Positions 50,801 to 58,565 of a stretch of DNA of 64,000 bases are shown one piece after another. Below the pieces are notes generated by a model. That model saw only the letters and a program-made list of their open reading frames with translations. It was not told the origin of the DNA and did not search any database. Origin of the DNA: Pontibacter ruber (lineage in GTDB: Bacteria > Bacteroidota > Bacteroidia > Cytophagales > Hymenobacteraceae); NCBI RefSeq assembly GCF_023630205.1, contig NZ_JALPRR010000001.1, positions 1,462,231 to 1,526,230 on the forward strand, read 5' to 3'. The position numbers and the translations under genes are program-made. Position 1 is the first letter of the stretch. Every line of letters starts with the position of its first letter.

Positions 50801-52251
50801 CCTATGTATGGACAGTGCCAACCGGATGGAGAATTACCAGCGGCGACGGTACAACCAGCATCACAGTAGAAGCAGGTACTGCAGGAGGCACCATCACGGT
50901 AACGGCATCCAATGCCTGCGGCTCTAAGGTAGCAAGCAAAGTAGTAGGCATCACAGCCTTACCTGCCATGCCGGGCGCCATTACAGGCAACACTGCTATC
51001 TGCGCAGGCACCGAAGTAACCTATACGGTACCATCCGTAGCTGGCGTAAGCTATACCTGGACCATACCAACTGGCTGGACTGTAATTACAGATAACAACA
51101 CCAACCAGATCAAAGTTAAGGCAGGCACTACTTCCGGTAACATCGAAGTAGCCGCTACCGGACCATGCGGAAGCAGCAACAAAGTGTCGCTGGCGATAGC
51201 AGTAACCAACACACCAGCGGCACCAGTTAAGATCAATGGTCTGGCAACTGCCTGCGTGGGCGAGAAGCTTACCTATAGTATTGATGAGGTAGCCGGAGCT
51301 GCAGGGTATACCTGGACCATTCCGAATACCTGGAGCTTTGAAGGCAGCCGTACCGGTAACACCATAACAGTGGTAGTTGGTACAGAAGCTGGTAAAATAA
51401 CAGCAGCCGTAAACAACCAGTGCGGCGCAGGGGCCACAGCAAGTATAGACGTAACGCCAACTGTAGCGCCGGCCGCTCCGGTAGCCATTACGGGTCCTGC
51501 CGATATCTGCATCAACAGCGAAGGCAACGTGTTTAGTGTGGCGGCTGTGCCTGGTGCAACAAAGTATAACTGGACGGTACCAACCGGCTGGACGATTACA
51601 GCAGGTGACGGAACGAACACCATCACAGTAACAGCCACTTCAGAAGGTGGAACGGTGAAGGTTTCGGTAACGAACGGTTGTGGTACCGGTGCTGAAGCAA
51701 CACTGCCGGTTAGCATCACTCTGCCTCCAACTGCTGTAGGTACTATCACCGACAACTCGAATGTGTGCGACGGCCTTACCTTCTCTGTATCGGAAGTAGC
51801 GGGTGCAACTTCCTATACCTGGACCGTAAGCGATGGCTTCACGATCACAAGTGGCCAGGGCACTACCAGCATCAAGGTAAAAGCCAGCTCGCCAAATGCT
51901 ACCGGCACCGTAACGGTAGTAGCCAACAACGGCAGCTGCGCCAGCTCGCTGGAAACTACTGCTCCGATCGACGCGAAACTGGCTGATGGCGAGCTCAGCT
52001 TCCCGAAAGCCTTCAGCCCGAACGGCGATGGCCGCAACGATAACTGGGAAGTTAAAAACCTGGAGAAGTTTGCCGACAACGAAGTGGTGATCTTCAACCG
52101 TTGGGGCTCTGAGATCTACAGAAAGAAAGGCTACCAGAACGATTGGAACGGCAAAGGATTAGGCCAGGGTACTTACTTCTATAAGGTAAGGGTTAAACTA
52201 TGCGATGGAGTGGACAAGGAGTTTACCGGTTACACAACCATCTTCCGATAG
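47887..52251 (+). CDS. Large surface protein: DUF3494 + 3 DUF11 + 9 PKD-like domains + type B sorting domain
   Basis: This 1454-residue secreted protein has a signal peptide (~1-21) and a DUF3494/ice-binding-like beta-solenoid (~28-228: KFAVLATTQVNNIGETDVYG ... GDPNAVFIIIIQGDLL). Three DUF11 repeats follow (~232-345, 350-470, 475-595; ADLSVKKTV, ADLSINKTV; each ends in an Asp-rich DPDKDNDEDD loop). Nine PKD/Ig-like repeats of ~84 residues follow (~597-1365), each with two cysteines. The C-terminus (~1366-1454) is the CHU_C type B sorting domain with FPKAFSPNGDGRNDNWEV. Export by the type IX system is expected. The DUF3494 fold binds ice in some proteins and acts as an adhesin part in others, so the real ligand is unknown. 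Confidence 0.88.
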   Translation: MNKLLLLLSLFLAVSTTLSYGQPDLTLNRAEKFAVLATTQVNNIGETDVYGDLGISSGRNITGDEQLTVVGERMYGPASLAPGARDDAEALYNRLENLPATTLQDPVLGNNFQSLTPGVYKINGDATLRGGLTLDGNGDPNAVFIIIIQGDLLSNYDRTYVNLVDGAQPKNVFWVVKGKVDTGKTTLFQGTVIAQKDITLGNGVIMIGRAISLTSVVNLHNNLVFMPNIVLSNLSVQKEAENKDYILGSEVTYTITARNLGPNDATGVVVREQIPVGLAFVRPVSASKGTYDTQKNEWYIGNMAVGETATLKLTFRIISTGNVNNKVVIIGDNPDPIPDDDEDDNPINVPVESADLSVKKTVNAGPYLIGDVVTYKIETTNNGLYEAKGVKVTEKLPTGLQYVSHTASVGDYDPITGIYTVGNLASKTTATLTIQARITAAGNIRNIAVVEGSDPTKDPDKDNDEDDVTIVVPVESADLSINKTVSGGPYKIGDVVTYTITTKNSGLYGAVGVKVTEQLPEGLLYVSHTTSVGTYDPATGIYTIGNLASNATATLTIQAKLVKNGTIRNVATVIAQDPTKDPDKDNDEEDETIVVTCPDQQLAITGVVLVCANTDKITYTVTEVIGGTYTYTLPLGWEIVAQSGNTVTVKAGTAPGIITATVKNQCGKIMTAALNVGVTGAPAIPVITGGGNAICYSTEGVSYTVTSQEGITAYDWSVTEGLEIVSGQNAATVVVKPKAGSPLGGTLTVRVTNSCGFTTAGTKVITITPAPAAPIAILGPADVCAGTEAEYSVVAVAGASSYTWNVPADWTILTQPANSNKIRVRAGTAGGNITVTADNSCGRSTLTSRALSVSTAPVAASGITGNTTACVGTEQTYSIPEIAGATGYVWDVPATWTVVGSRTSRTITVIVKDAGTIKAAGSNPCGDGAFVSLNVGITTAPAAIGAITGGSAVCGSSQGNTYSIAAVEGATTYVWTVPTGWRITSGDGTTSITVEAGTAGGTITVTASNACGSKVASKVVGITALPAMPGAITGNTAICAGTEVTYTVPSVAGVSYTWTIPTGWTVITDNNTNQIKVKAGTTSGNIEVAATGPCGSSNKVSLAIAVTNTPAAPVKINGLATACVGEKLTYSIDEVAGAAGYTWTIPNTWSFEGSRTGNTITVVVGTEAGKITAAVNNQCGAGATASIDVTPTVAPAAPVAITGPADICINSEGNVFSVAAVPGATKYNWTVPTGWTITAGDGTNTITVTATSEGGTVKVSVTNGCGTGAEATLPVSITLPPTAVGTITDNSNVCDGLTFSVSEVAGATSYTWTVSDGFTITSGQGTTSIKVKASSPNATGTVTVVANNGSCASSLETTAPIDAKLADGELSFPKAFSPNGDGRNDNWEVKNLEKFADNEVVIFNRWGSEIYRKKGYQNDWNGKGLGQGTYFYKVRVKLCDGVDKEFTGYTTIFR

Positions 52252-52284
52252 ACAAGCGCTGAATAATTGAAAAATTTAACCAAT

Positions 52285-53220
52285 ATGAGAATACTTTATA
52301 CCCTGCTGGCCCTACTGCTTACCCTTACAGCTAGTGCCCAGCAAAACCCTCAGTACTCACAGTATATTTTTAACAGTATGTCCATTAACCCGGCGTACAC
52401 GGGCAGCAAGAACATACTTAACGTAAACGCCTTTCACCGCTCACAATGGACGGGCCTGGAAGGTGCACCCACTACGCAGTCGCTGAATGTGGACGGAGTT
52501 ACCGCCTACGACAGACTGGGCCTTGGCCTGGGCATCACGCGCGACAAAGTAGGGGCGCAGTCGGTGCTGTCGGCTTACGCCAATGCAGCTGTTAAATTGC
52601 CGGTAAGCGCAAATGGCGTGCTGAGCTTGGGTTTGGCAGCCGGCCTGGTGCAGAACACGATGGATGGTACCGAACTGGGCATTGAGGATGATCCTTCTAT
52701 CCCAAACAGTAAAGAGGTGACCATAAAGCCGGATGTGAAACTGGGCATGTACTTCCACACCGAGCGCTTTTATGCCGGCCTGTCAGCCTCTGACCTGGTG
52801 CAGTACAAAGACATGCAACTGGTAGAACCGGAGCGTCACTACTACTTCACCACCGGTTATGTGTTTGACATGGGCAGCTTCGTGAAATTTAAGCCAAGCG
52901 TGCTGATCAAGGAAGATTTCAAAGCACCTGCCAACGTGGACCTGAACGCCTTTGTATTGCTCGGCGATAAGCTATGGCTGGGCAGCTCGTACCGCACCAG
53001 CATGAACCTGATGAACAAGAACGAGGAGGTAGATCCGGTACAGAAGCGTACGGCCGTAGCCCTGATCGCCGAACTGCAGTTGATGAAGTCGCTGCGCCTG
53101 GGCTATGCTTACGACAAAATGCTCAACGACCTGGACGGCTTCAACACCCACGAGATCTCGGTAGGCTATTACTTCTTCAAAAAGAAGGATACCAAAATGC
53201 TGACGCCGCAATACTTTTAA
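52285..53220 (+). CDS. PorP/SprF-family type IX secretion protein
   Basis: This 311-residue outer-membrane protein has a signal peptide (MRILYTLLALLLTLTASAQ) followed by the family hallmark QNPQYSQYIFNSMSINPAYT (~20-39). The rest is a predicted 14-strand barrel (AYTGSKNILNVNAFHRSQWT ... THEISVGYYFF). PorP/SprF proteins attach type B cargo to the cell surface. It follows the cargo gene and precedes the OmpA gene, the usual order. The ATG at 52285 replaces a TTG at 52267. Confidence 0.88.
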   Translation: MRILYTLLALLLTLTASAQQNPQYSQYIFNSMSINPAYTGSKNILNVNAFHRSQWTGLEGAPTTQSLNVDGVTAYDRLGLGLGITRDKVGAQSVLSAYANAAVKLPVSANGVLSLGLAAGLVQNTMDGTELGIEDDPSIPNSKEVTIKPDVKLGMYFHTERFYAGLSASDLVQYKDMQLVEPERHYYFTTGYVFDMGSFVKFKPSVLIKEDFKAPANVDLNAFVLLGDKLWLGSSYRTSMNLMNKNEEVDPVQKRTAVALIAELQLMKSLRLGYAYDKMLNDLDGFNTHEISVGYYFFKKKDTKMLTPQYF

Positions 53221-53238
53221 CAGATAGCTTATACTTCC

Positions 53239-55215
53239 ATGAGATATAGATTTACACCAATATACTTGTTGATTGCCGCTATGCTGGGAGCGGCTCCGGT
53301 AGCACAGGCACAGTCTGAGCTGCGCAAAGCCAACAAACACTACGAAAACTATGAGTTTGCCCTGGCACTGGACCAGTACAAGGCAGCCATCGCCAAACGC
53401 CAGCCCGATGCGCAGACAACACAGCGTATAGCAGACGCCTACCGCCTTACCCGCCGCACCTCCGAGGCTGAAGTATGGTATGCCAAAGTAGTAGCGCTGC
53501 CTGGCCGCGACCCGATGAGCCTGTACCACTACGCCGAAGCGTTGCGCAGCAACGGCAAGTATGATGAGGCCAAAGCGCAGTACATGCTGTGGGCCGATGA
53601 AATGCCGCAAATGGAAGAGCGGGCACAGCAGCTGATGCAGGCCTGTGATAAAAGTATGAAGTGGATGACGCAGCTGCCGGTAGCTGAAGTTACCCGTCTG
53701 CAAAGTATAAATACAGCCAATTTCGCTGATTTCAGCCCAATGAGCTATGGCAACGGCATCATCTTTACCTCTGACCGTGGCCTTAGAGGCGACAGCAAAA
53801 CAGACATCTACGGCTGGACAGGCAGGCCTTACCTGCAACTGTACACTGCTGATAAAGATATGAACGGCAACTGGGGCGCCCCGGTAGCGCTGCAGGATGT
53901 ACAGACCAGTCAATACCACAATGCCACAGCCTCTGCTGCTGAAGATGGAGGTATGCTATACTTTACCAGAACGCAGATGGTGAAGAAACGCGAAACCGGT
54001 GACATAGACCCGACCAGCTGGGTGAAAGATAAGGAAGAAGTAAAAGAGTACGTGAACCGCCTGGAGATCTACTCTGCCAAGCGACAGGGCAGTAATCTGA
54101 GCAACATTCAGCCGTTCGCCTTCAATAAAGTTGAAGAATATTCGGTTGGCCATCCTGCTTTATCGCCCGATGGAAAGCTGTTGTACTTTGTGTCGGATAT
54201 GCCCGGAGGCAAAGGAGAGACCGATATTTATTTCGTGGAGCGCCAGGCCAACGGAAGCTGGAGCGAGCCAAAAAATGCAGGCCATGTTATTAACACATCT
54301 GGACGCGAGAGTTTTCCGTATGTAGATAAAAACGGCAAGTTATTCTTCGCCTCTGATGGGCACATTGGCATGGGTGGTCTGGATATCTTCTCTGCAGAAG
54401 GTAATCATGCTGCCTGGACAACAGTAAAAAATCTTGGTCACCCGATAAATTCTCCGCAAAACGACTATGGCATCATGTATGACAAGGCAGGAGAAACCGG
54501 ATTACTGTCATCTAACCGTGACGCCGCAGATGGCACAGAAGATATTTTCAGCTTTACCATGCTGCAGAAACCTGTAGTGCTGGCGATTACCACCCTTGAG
54601 CGCAAGCAAAACGAAAAGAAGCGTAATATTCAGGTTCCGCTTCCGCAGGTAAGTATAACTGTATCGCAACAGAACCTAAACGATTCGGTTATGGTTATGT
54701 CAGATGAAGGGGGTAAGTATTTTATGGATGGCCGCATGGGCAATACCTACTCCTTCCTGGGCTCCAAAGACGGTTACCTGAAGCAATCTGTACAGGCAAA
54801 GGTGCCTGATACGGCTCCTGATACCGTGCATGTAGCGCTGCTATTCGACCGTAATGAAGTGAACAAAGCCATTGTACTGGAGAATATTTACTACGACCTG
54901 GATAAATGGGACATTCGTCCGGACGCTGCCAAAGAGCTGGATAAGCTGGTAACCGTGCTGGAAACGAACCCTAAGATAAAAATTGAAATGAGCGCCCATA
55001 CCGATAGCCGCGAGAGTGTTAACTATAACCAGCAGCTTTCAGAGCGCAGAGCACAGGCCGCTGTCGATTACCTGGTATCAAAAGGCATCGACCGCAACAG
55101 GCTGACGGCAAAAGGTTATGGCAAAACCAGGCTGAGAAACGGTTGTACGGATGGCGTGCAGTGCTCAGAAGAAGAGCATCAGCTTAACAGAAGAACAGAA
55201 TTTAAAATCAAGTAA
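53239..55215 (+). CDS. OmpA-family protein with TPR and PD40 repeats (PorE/SprE-like)
   Basis: This 658-residue protein has a signal peptide (~1-25), a TPR-like helical region (~28-145, ALDQYKAAIAKRQPDAQTTQ), WD40-like PD40 repeats (~155-440, HPALSPDGKLLYFVSDMPGG), a carboxypeptidase-regulatory-like insert, and a C-terminal OmpA peptidoglycan-binding domain (~545-658: NIYYDLDKWDIRPDAAKELD, MSAHTDSRESVNYNQQLSER, GYGKTRLRN). It probably fixes the SprF/cargo complex to the cell wall. It lies 18 bp after the PorP/SprF gene, so the operon continues. Confidence 0.88.
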   Translation: MRYRFTPIYLLIAAMLGAAPVAQAQSELRKANKHYENYEFALALDQYKAAIAKRQPDAQTTQRIADAYRLTRRTSEAEVWYAKVVALPGRDPMSLYHYAEALRSNGKYDEAKAQYMLWADEMPQMEERAQQLMQACDKSMKWMTQLPVAEVTRLQSINTANFADFSPMSYGNGIIFTSDRGLRGDSKTDIYGWTGRPYLQLYTADKDMNGNWGAPVALQDVQTSQYHNATASAAEDGGMLYFTRTQMVKKRETGDIDPTSWVKDKEEVKEYVNRLEIYSAKRQGSNLSNIQPFAFNKVEEYSVGHPALSPDGKLLYFVSDMPGGKGETDIYFVERQANGSWSEPKNAGHVINTSGRESFPYVDKNGKLFFASDGHIGMGGLDIFSAEGNHAAWTTVKNLGHPINSPQNDYGIMYDKAGETGLLSSNRDAADGTEDIFSFTMLQKPVVLAITTLERKQNEKKRNIQVPLPQVSITVSQQNLNDSVMVMSDEGGKYFMDGRMGNTYSFLGSKDGYLKQSVQAKVPDTAPDTVHVALLFDRNEVNKAIVLENIYYDLDKWDIRPDAAKELDKLVTVLETNPKIKIEMSAHTDSRESVNYNQQLSERRAQAAVDYLVSKGIDRNRLTAKGYGKTRLRNGCTDGVQCSEEEHQLNRRTEFKIK

Positions 55216-55252
55216 ACTTGATATAAAGATCTCATTAGCTTTCATAGTTTGG

Positions 55253-55285
55253 AAAGGCTCCGCAGATTCTGTCGGAGCTTTTTTA
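55253..55285 (+). terminator. Terminator of the surface-protein operon
   Basis: GGCTCCG (55256-55262) pairs with CGGAGCT (55273-55279) and is followed by TTTTTT. Confidence 0.85.
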
Positions 55286-55352
55286 TTTACTACTACCTAA
55301 AAAATAACCCATGCCTTTTGCCTTCCGTTCTCATTTCAGCCAACTTGCCGCT

Positions 55353-57647
55353 ATGAAACTGAGATCACCTTTTTCCATACTTCTGCTGTTGTTCCTATAC
55401 TTGCTATTTCCAGGAGGCGTATTTGCGCAGGCATTGCTGAGCGGTCAGGTAAGGGACGCCCGTAGCCGCCTCCCCCTGGAAGGCGTTACAGTGAGTGCCA
55501 ATACCGGAGAACAGACGCTTAGTAACAAAGCAGGGCAATGGAGCCTGCAGTTGCCGCCGGAGGCAGCAAGTATAAACTTTGCTTACCTGGGCTATACTCC
55601 GCAGGTGCTGCAAATACAAAGTATAAATAGCAGGCAAACCATTCTGTTGCAGCCGGCAGCGGCTCAGTTGGGGGAAGTAGTGGTAACCGGCTACGAAAGC
55701 AACCGCCCCTTGCTGCAAACGGCAGGCGCCCTGAGTGTGGTGGAAAGTGAGGTGCTGCAACGTTCCGATGAAAGCTCCCTCGTACGGGCAGTGAATACCC
55801 TTCCGGGCATACGCATGGAAGAAAGGGCAACTGCTAGTTACCGCATCTCCATCAGGGGCAGCTCACTGCGCTCGCCTTATGGTATCCGCAATGTGAAAGT
55901 ATACTTTGATGAAGTGCCGCTGACCGAAGCTACTGGCGTAACCAACCTGAACGTGTTGGACGCTGCCAACTTCAGCCGGATAGAGGTGCTGAAAGGCCCT
56001 GCGGGCAGTATTTACGGAGCGGGTACAGGCGGTACCATGCTGCTGGAGCCCCGTCGTGCTGCCCCCGGCGAGCACGAGTTGCAGCTGAAAACTACCCTTG
56101 GCTCTTATGGGCTTCGGCGCTACATGGCCACCGCCAGCACAGGCAGCGACAAGGCAAACCTGCTGGTGCAGTATACCCGGCAGCAATACGACGGCTACCG
56201 CGAGCAATCAGCCATGGATCGGCAGGTGCTTCTGCTGAGCTCTGAATTTTATCCATCAGAGAGGAGCACTATCAAGGCTAATGTTATTTACTCAGACCTG
56301 TACTATGAGCTTCCGGGTGGGCTGACGAAAGAGCAGTATGAGCAGAACCCGCGGCAGGCACGCGGCGGCATGTTCGGGAGCGTTGTGCAAAATGCGTCTA
56401 TGAACCAGGAAGGGGTAAACGTGGGGCTTTCGCAGGAGTACCGGTTCAGCGACAATTGGAAGAACACTACCGCCTTGTATGGTTTGTTCCGTTTCCGCGA
56501 CCACCCATTCAACACCGATTATGAACGAAACACAGCCCAGGAGTACGGCGGCCGCACCAGCTTTGCCTGGAATACCAACTTAGGCGCTGTGGGTACTACC
56601 CTTACCGCTGGCGGTGAATACCAGCACGGCTTTGCCGTAGACAGAACCTACGACAACAACAAAGGCAGACCAGACTCATTACGCTCCGACGATGAAGTGC
56701 TGGCGAAAACCGGCCTGCTCTTCACTCAGGCAGAGTTCACATTACCTGCCGGCTGGATAGCCACTGCTGCACTCAGCCTCAACAACACCTCCTATGAGAT
56801 TACAAGGTTACACCAGGCAGTAAGTGGTGGTGAGTACCGCTTTAATCGAAACTATGACGTTGTTTTATCGCCACGGGTAGCGCTTCTGAAGCGGCTAACA
56901 GATCAGGTATCGCTGCATGCCAGCGTAAGCTCCGGCTTTTCGCCACCCACTGAGGAAGAGATTTTAACCTCTAACGGGGAGCTAAACCAGCAACTGGAGC
57001 CGGAGAAAGGTATAAACTACGAAGCCGGCATCCGCGGCTATACGTTGGGGCGGCGCCTGAGCTACGATCTGGTAGGCTTTCACTTCCGGTTGCGCGAAAC
57101 CATCGTGAGCCGGCAGGACCTGTCAAGTATAGCCGTGTTCCGCAACGTGGGAGCTACCGCCCAAAGCGGCCTCGAAACAGCCCTGGCTTATACTATAATA
57201 GAAAACGTGGAGCTGCCGGTAAGTCTGCTGAAAGTATGGGGCAGCTATACCTACAGCCATTTCCGTTTCAGAGATTATCAGAAAGACGAGGCCGACCTGA
57301 GCGGAAACAAGCTGACAGGTGTTGCCCCACATACCGTTACAGCTGGTGTGGATCTGGCTACCAAACTGGGGCTATACCTGAACCTGACAGCAAACTATGT
57401 AGACGAAATACCTTTAACAGACGAAAATACGTTTTTTGCTGACGCATACTTTGTGGTTGGTGCACAGGCTGGTTTCCGCAGGGAGCTGGGCCGGCATTTT
57501 GCGCTGGATGTGTTCGGAGGTGTAGAGAACCTGACCAACCAGAAGTATAGCCTGGGCAACGACCTGAATGCTTTCGGAGGTCGCTATTTTCAGCCTGCCG
57601 CTCCTCGCAACTACTATGGCGGACTTTCCCTAAAGTATAAATTTTAG
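55353..57647 (+). CDS. TonB-dependent receptor
   Basis: This 764-residue outer-membrane transporter has a signal peptide (MKLRSPFSILLLLFLYLLFP ... VFAQ), a CarboxypepD_reg-like domain (~30-105, LEGVTVSANTGEQTLSNKAG) and a plug domain (~108-225, with LGEVVVTGYES, IRGSSLRSPYGIRNVKVYFD and RIEVLKGPAGSIYGAGTGGT). A 22-strand barrel ends YYGGLSLKYKF. It is more like siderophore/metal receptors than SusC, since the plug is followed directly by the barrel. An upstream ATG at 55311 is possible but would place 14 non-hydrophobic residues before the signal. The ligand is unknown. Confidence 0.88.
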   Translation: MKLRSPFSILLLLFLYLLFPGGVFAQALLSGQVRDARSRLPLEGVTVSANTGEQTLSNKAGQWSLQLPPEAASINFAYLGYTPQVLQIQSINSRQTILLQPAAAQLGEVVVTGYESNRPLLQTAGALSVVESEVLQRSDESSLVRAVNTLPGIRMEERATASYRISIRGSSLRSPYGIRNVKVYFDEVPLTEATGVTNLNVLDAANFSRIEVLKGPAGSIYGAGTGGTMLLEPRRAAPGEHELQLKTTLGSYGLRRYMATASTGSDKANLLVQYTRQQYDGYREQSAMDRQVLLLSSEFYPSERSTIKANVIYSDLYYELPGGLTKEQYEQNPRQARGGMFGSVVQNASMNQEGVNVGLSQEYRFSDNWKNTTALYGLFRFRDHPFNTDYERNTAQEYGGRTSFAWNTNLGAVGTTLTAGGEYQHGFAVDRTYDNNKGRPDSLRSDDEVLAKTGLLFTQAEFTLPAGWIATAALSLNNTSYEITRLHQAVSGGEYRFNRNYDVVLSPRVALLKRLTDQVSLHASVSSGFSPPTEEEILTSNGELNQQLEPEKGINYEAGIRGYTLGRRLSYDLVGFHFRLRETIVSRQDLSSIAVFRNVGATAQSGLETALAYTIIENVELPVSLLKVWGSYTYSHFRFRDYQKDEADLSGNKLTGVAPHTVTAGVDLATKLGLYLNLTANYVDEIPLTDENTFFADAYFVVGAQAGFRRELGRHFALDVFGGVENLTNQKYSLGNDLNAFGGRYFQPAAPRNYYGGLSLKYKF

Positions 57648-57674
57648 TAAAGCTGGGCCGTTGAGCTCTGATTA

Positions 57675-57765
57675 ATGCCCTCGCTCGCGTCCTGCGAGTG
57701 TGCGCCATCCAGCGGACTTTGGCCGTTTTTCTTCGGCACAAGTGGCGGGACGCGAGCGAGGGCGC
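57675..57765. repeat. GC-rich structured repeat, family B, intact copy
   Basis: A perfect 16 bp inverted repeat, GCCCTCGCTCGCGTCC (57677-57692) with GGACGCGAGCGAGGGC (57748-57763), encloses a second hairpin GCCG/CGGC (57722-57737). The blocks align with 19453-19550. It sits between two convergent genes and may terminate both. Confidence 0.85.
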
Positions 57766-57806
57766 TGGGCGGCATCTCCCTAGAATTTAAACTCTAGTAA
57801 AACCTT

Positions 57807-58412
57807 TTACCTGGTTGGCATGGCCTCCTGGCCCGGAGGATATTGCAGAAGTATGTTGGTTACAGAGCGCCTGATCTTTCGTTCGTCGGTTTGCACAGGC
57901 ACTATTTCGCCCTCTGCTGATCCGCGCCATATCAGTTGATTTGTATCAGGATCAATGAAATCGATGAGAAGGGTGCCTGCAGGATATCGGGTTATACTTC
58001 TGTAATCAGGAAATCCGCTGACATCGTAGTTAAACCGGTAGCCATACCAGTGGCTGTATCCATAGCCAAAGCCGGGCGAAAATTCTGCGTTTGCTTCCTG
58101 GCCCGGAGGAACTGCCACATCATAGGCAATTAGAAAATCCGGTTGCTCTGCATCCGGTCTGAGGCCTTTCTTTACCAGTTCTGCCTCCACAGCTGTTTTG
58201 ATGCGCCTATCTACCTGCGTGTCGAAGCCAGTCTTGCTTTCCAGGTTATCCGCTGCCTCGGCTGGGTACCAGGCAAAAGTCCTGTACCGGTCGAAGCTGG
58301 TTGCACGACCGTAGCTGCTCTGCACATTCATGGTAGGCGTACAGCTGATGGCCCAAAGTATACTTGCCAGAAGCAAAAGCAGGCTTTTACTTTTTGTGTC
58401 GATGTTTTTCAT
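57807..58412 (-). CDS. DUF4136 lipoprotein
   Basis: This 201-residue protein has a lipoprotein signal, lipobox AISC (Cys24) in LLLLASILWAISCTPTMNVQ. DUF4136 features include the opening SFDRYRTFAWYPA (~38-50), AVEAELVKKGLRPDAEQPDFLIAYDV (split here as ELVKKGLR and DFLIAYDVAV), and the C-terminal GTLLIDFIDPDTNQLIWRGS (~146-165). The family is common in periplasm/outer-membrane lipoproteins with unknown role. Confidence 0.82.
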   Translation of the reverse strand: MKNIDTKSKSLLLLLASILWAISCTPTMNVQSSYGRATSFDRYRTFAWYPAEAADNLESKTGFDTQVDRRIKTAVEAELVKKGLRPDAEQPDFLIAYDVAVPPGQEANAEFSPGFGYGYSHWYGYRFNYDVSGFPDYRSITRYPAGTLLIDFIDPDTNQLIWRGSAEGEIVPVQTDERKIRRSVTNILLQYPPGQEAMPTR

Positions 58413-58510
58413 AGCATAGTTCGTTTAAGTGACAGTGCATGTACAAGTATACGCCGTTGCCAGCCAGCCGGTAAATACAGGCAGGAAGTATAACATGCTG
58501 AAGCATAAAC

Positions 58511-58546
58511 AAAAACGCCTGACTCAGCAATGAGTCAGGCGTTTTA
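58511..58546 (-). terminator. Terminator of gcvP
   Basis: A 15 bp perfect stem, AAAACGCCTGACTCA (58512-58526) with TGAGTCAGGCGTTTT (58531-58545), has a GCAA loop. It works on either strand and lies 20 bp past the gcvP stop. Confidence 0.95.
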
Positions 58547-58565
58547 TACTTGAAGTAAGTATGAC

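Noticed and set aside
52972..53919. 315-codon minus-strand frame spanning the PorP/SprF-OmpA junction
   Set aside because: It crosses two real genes on the opposite strand and lacks motifs.
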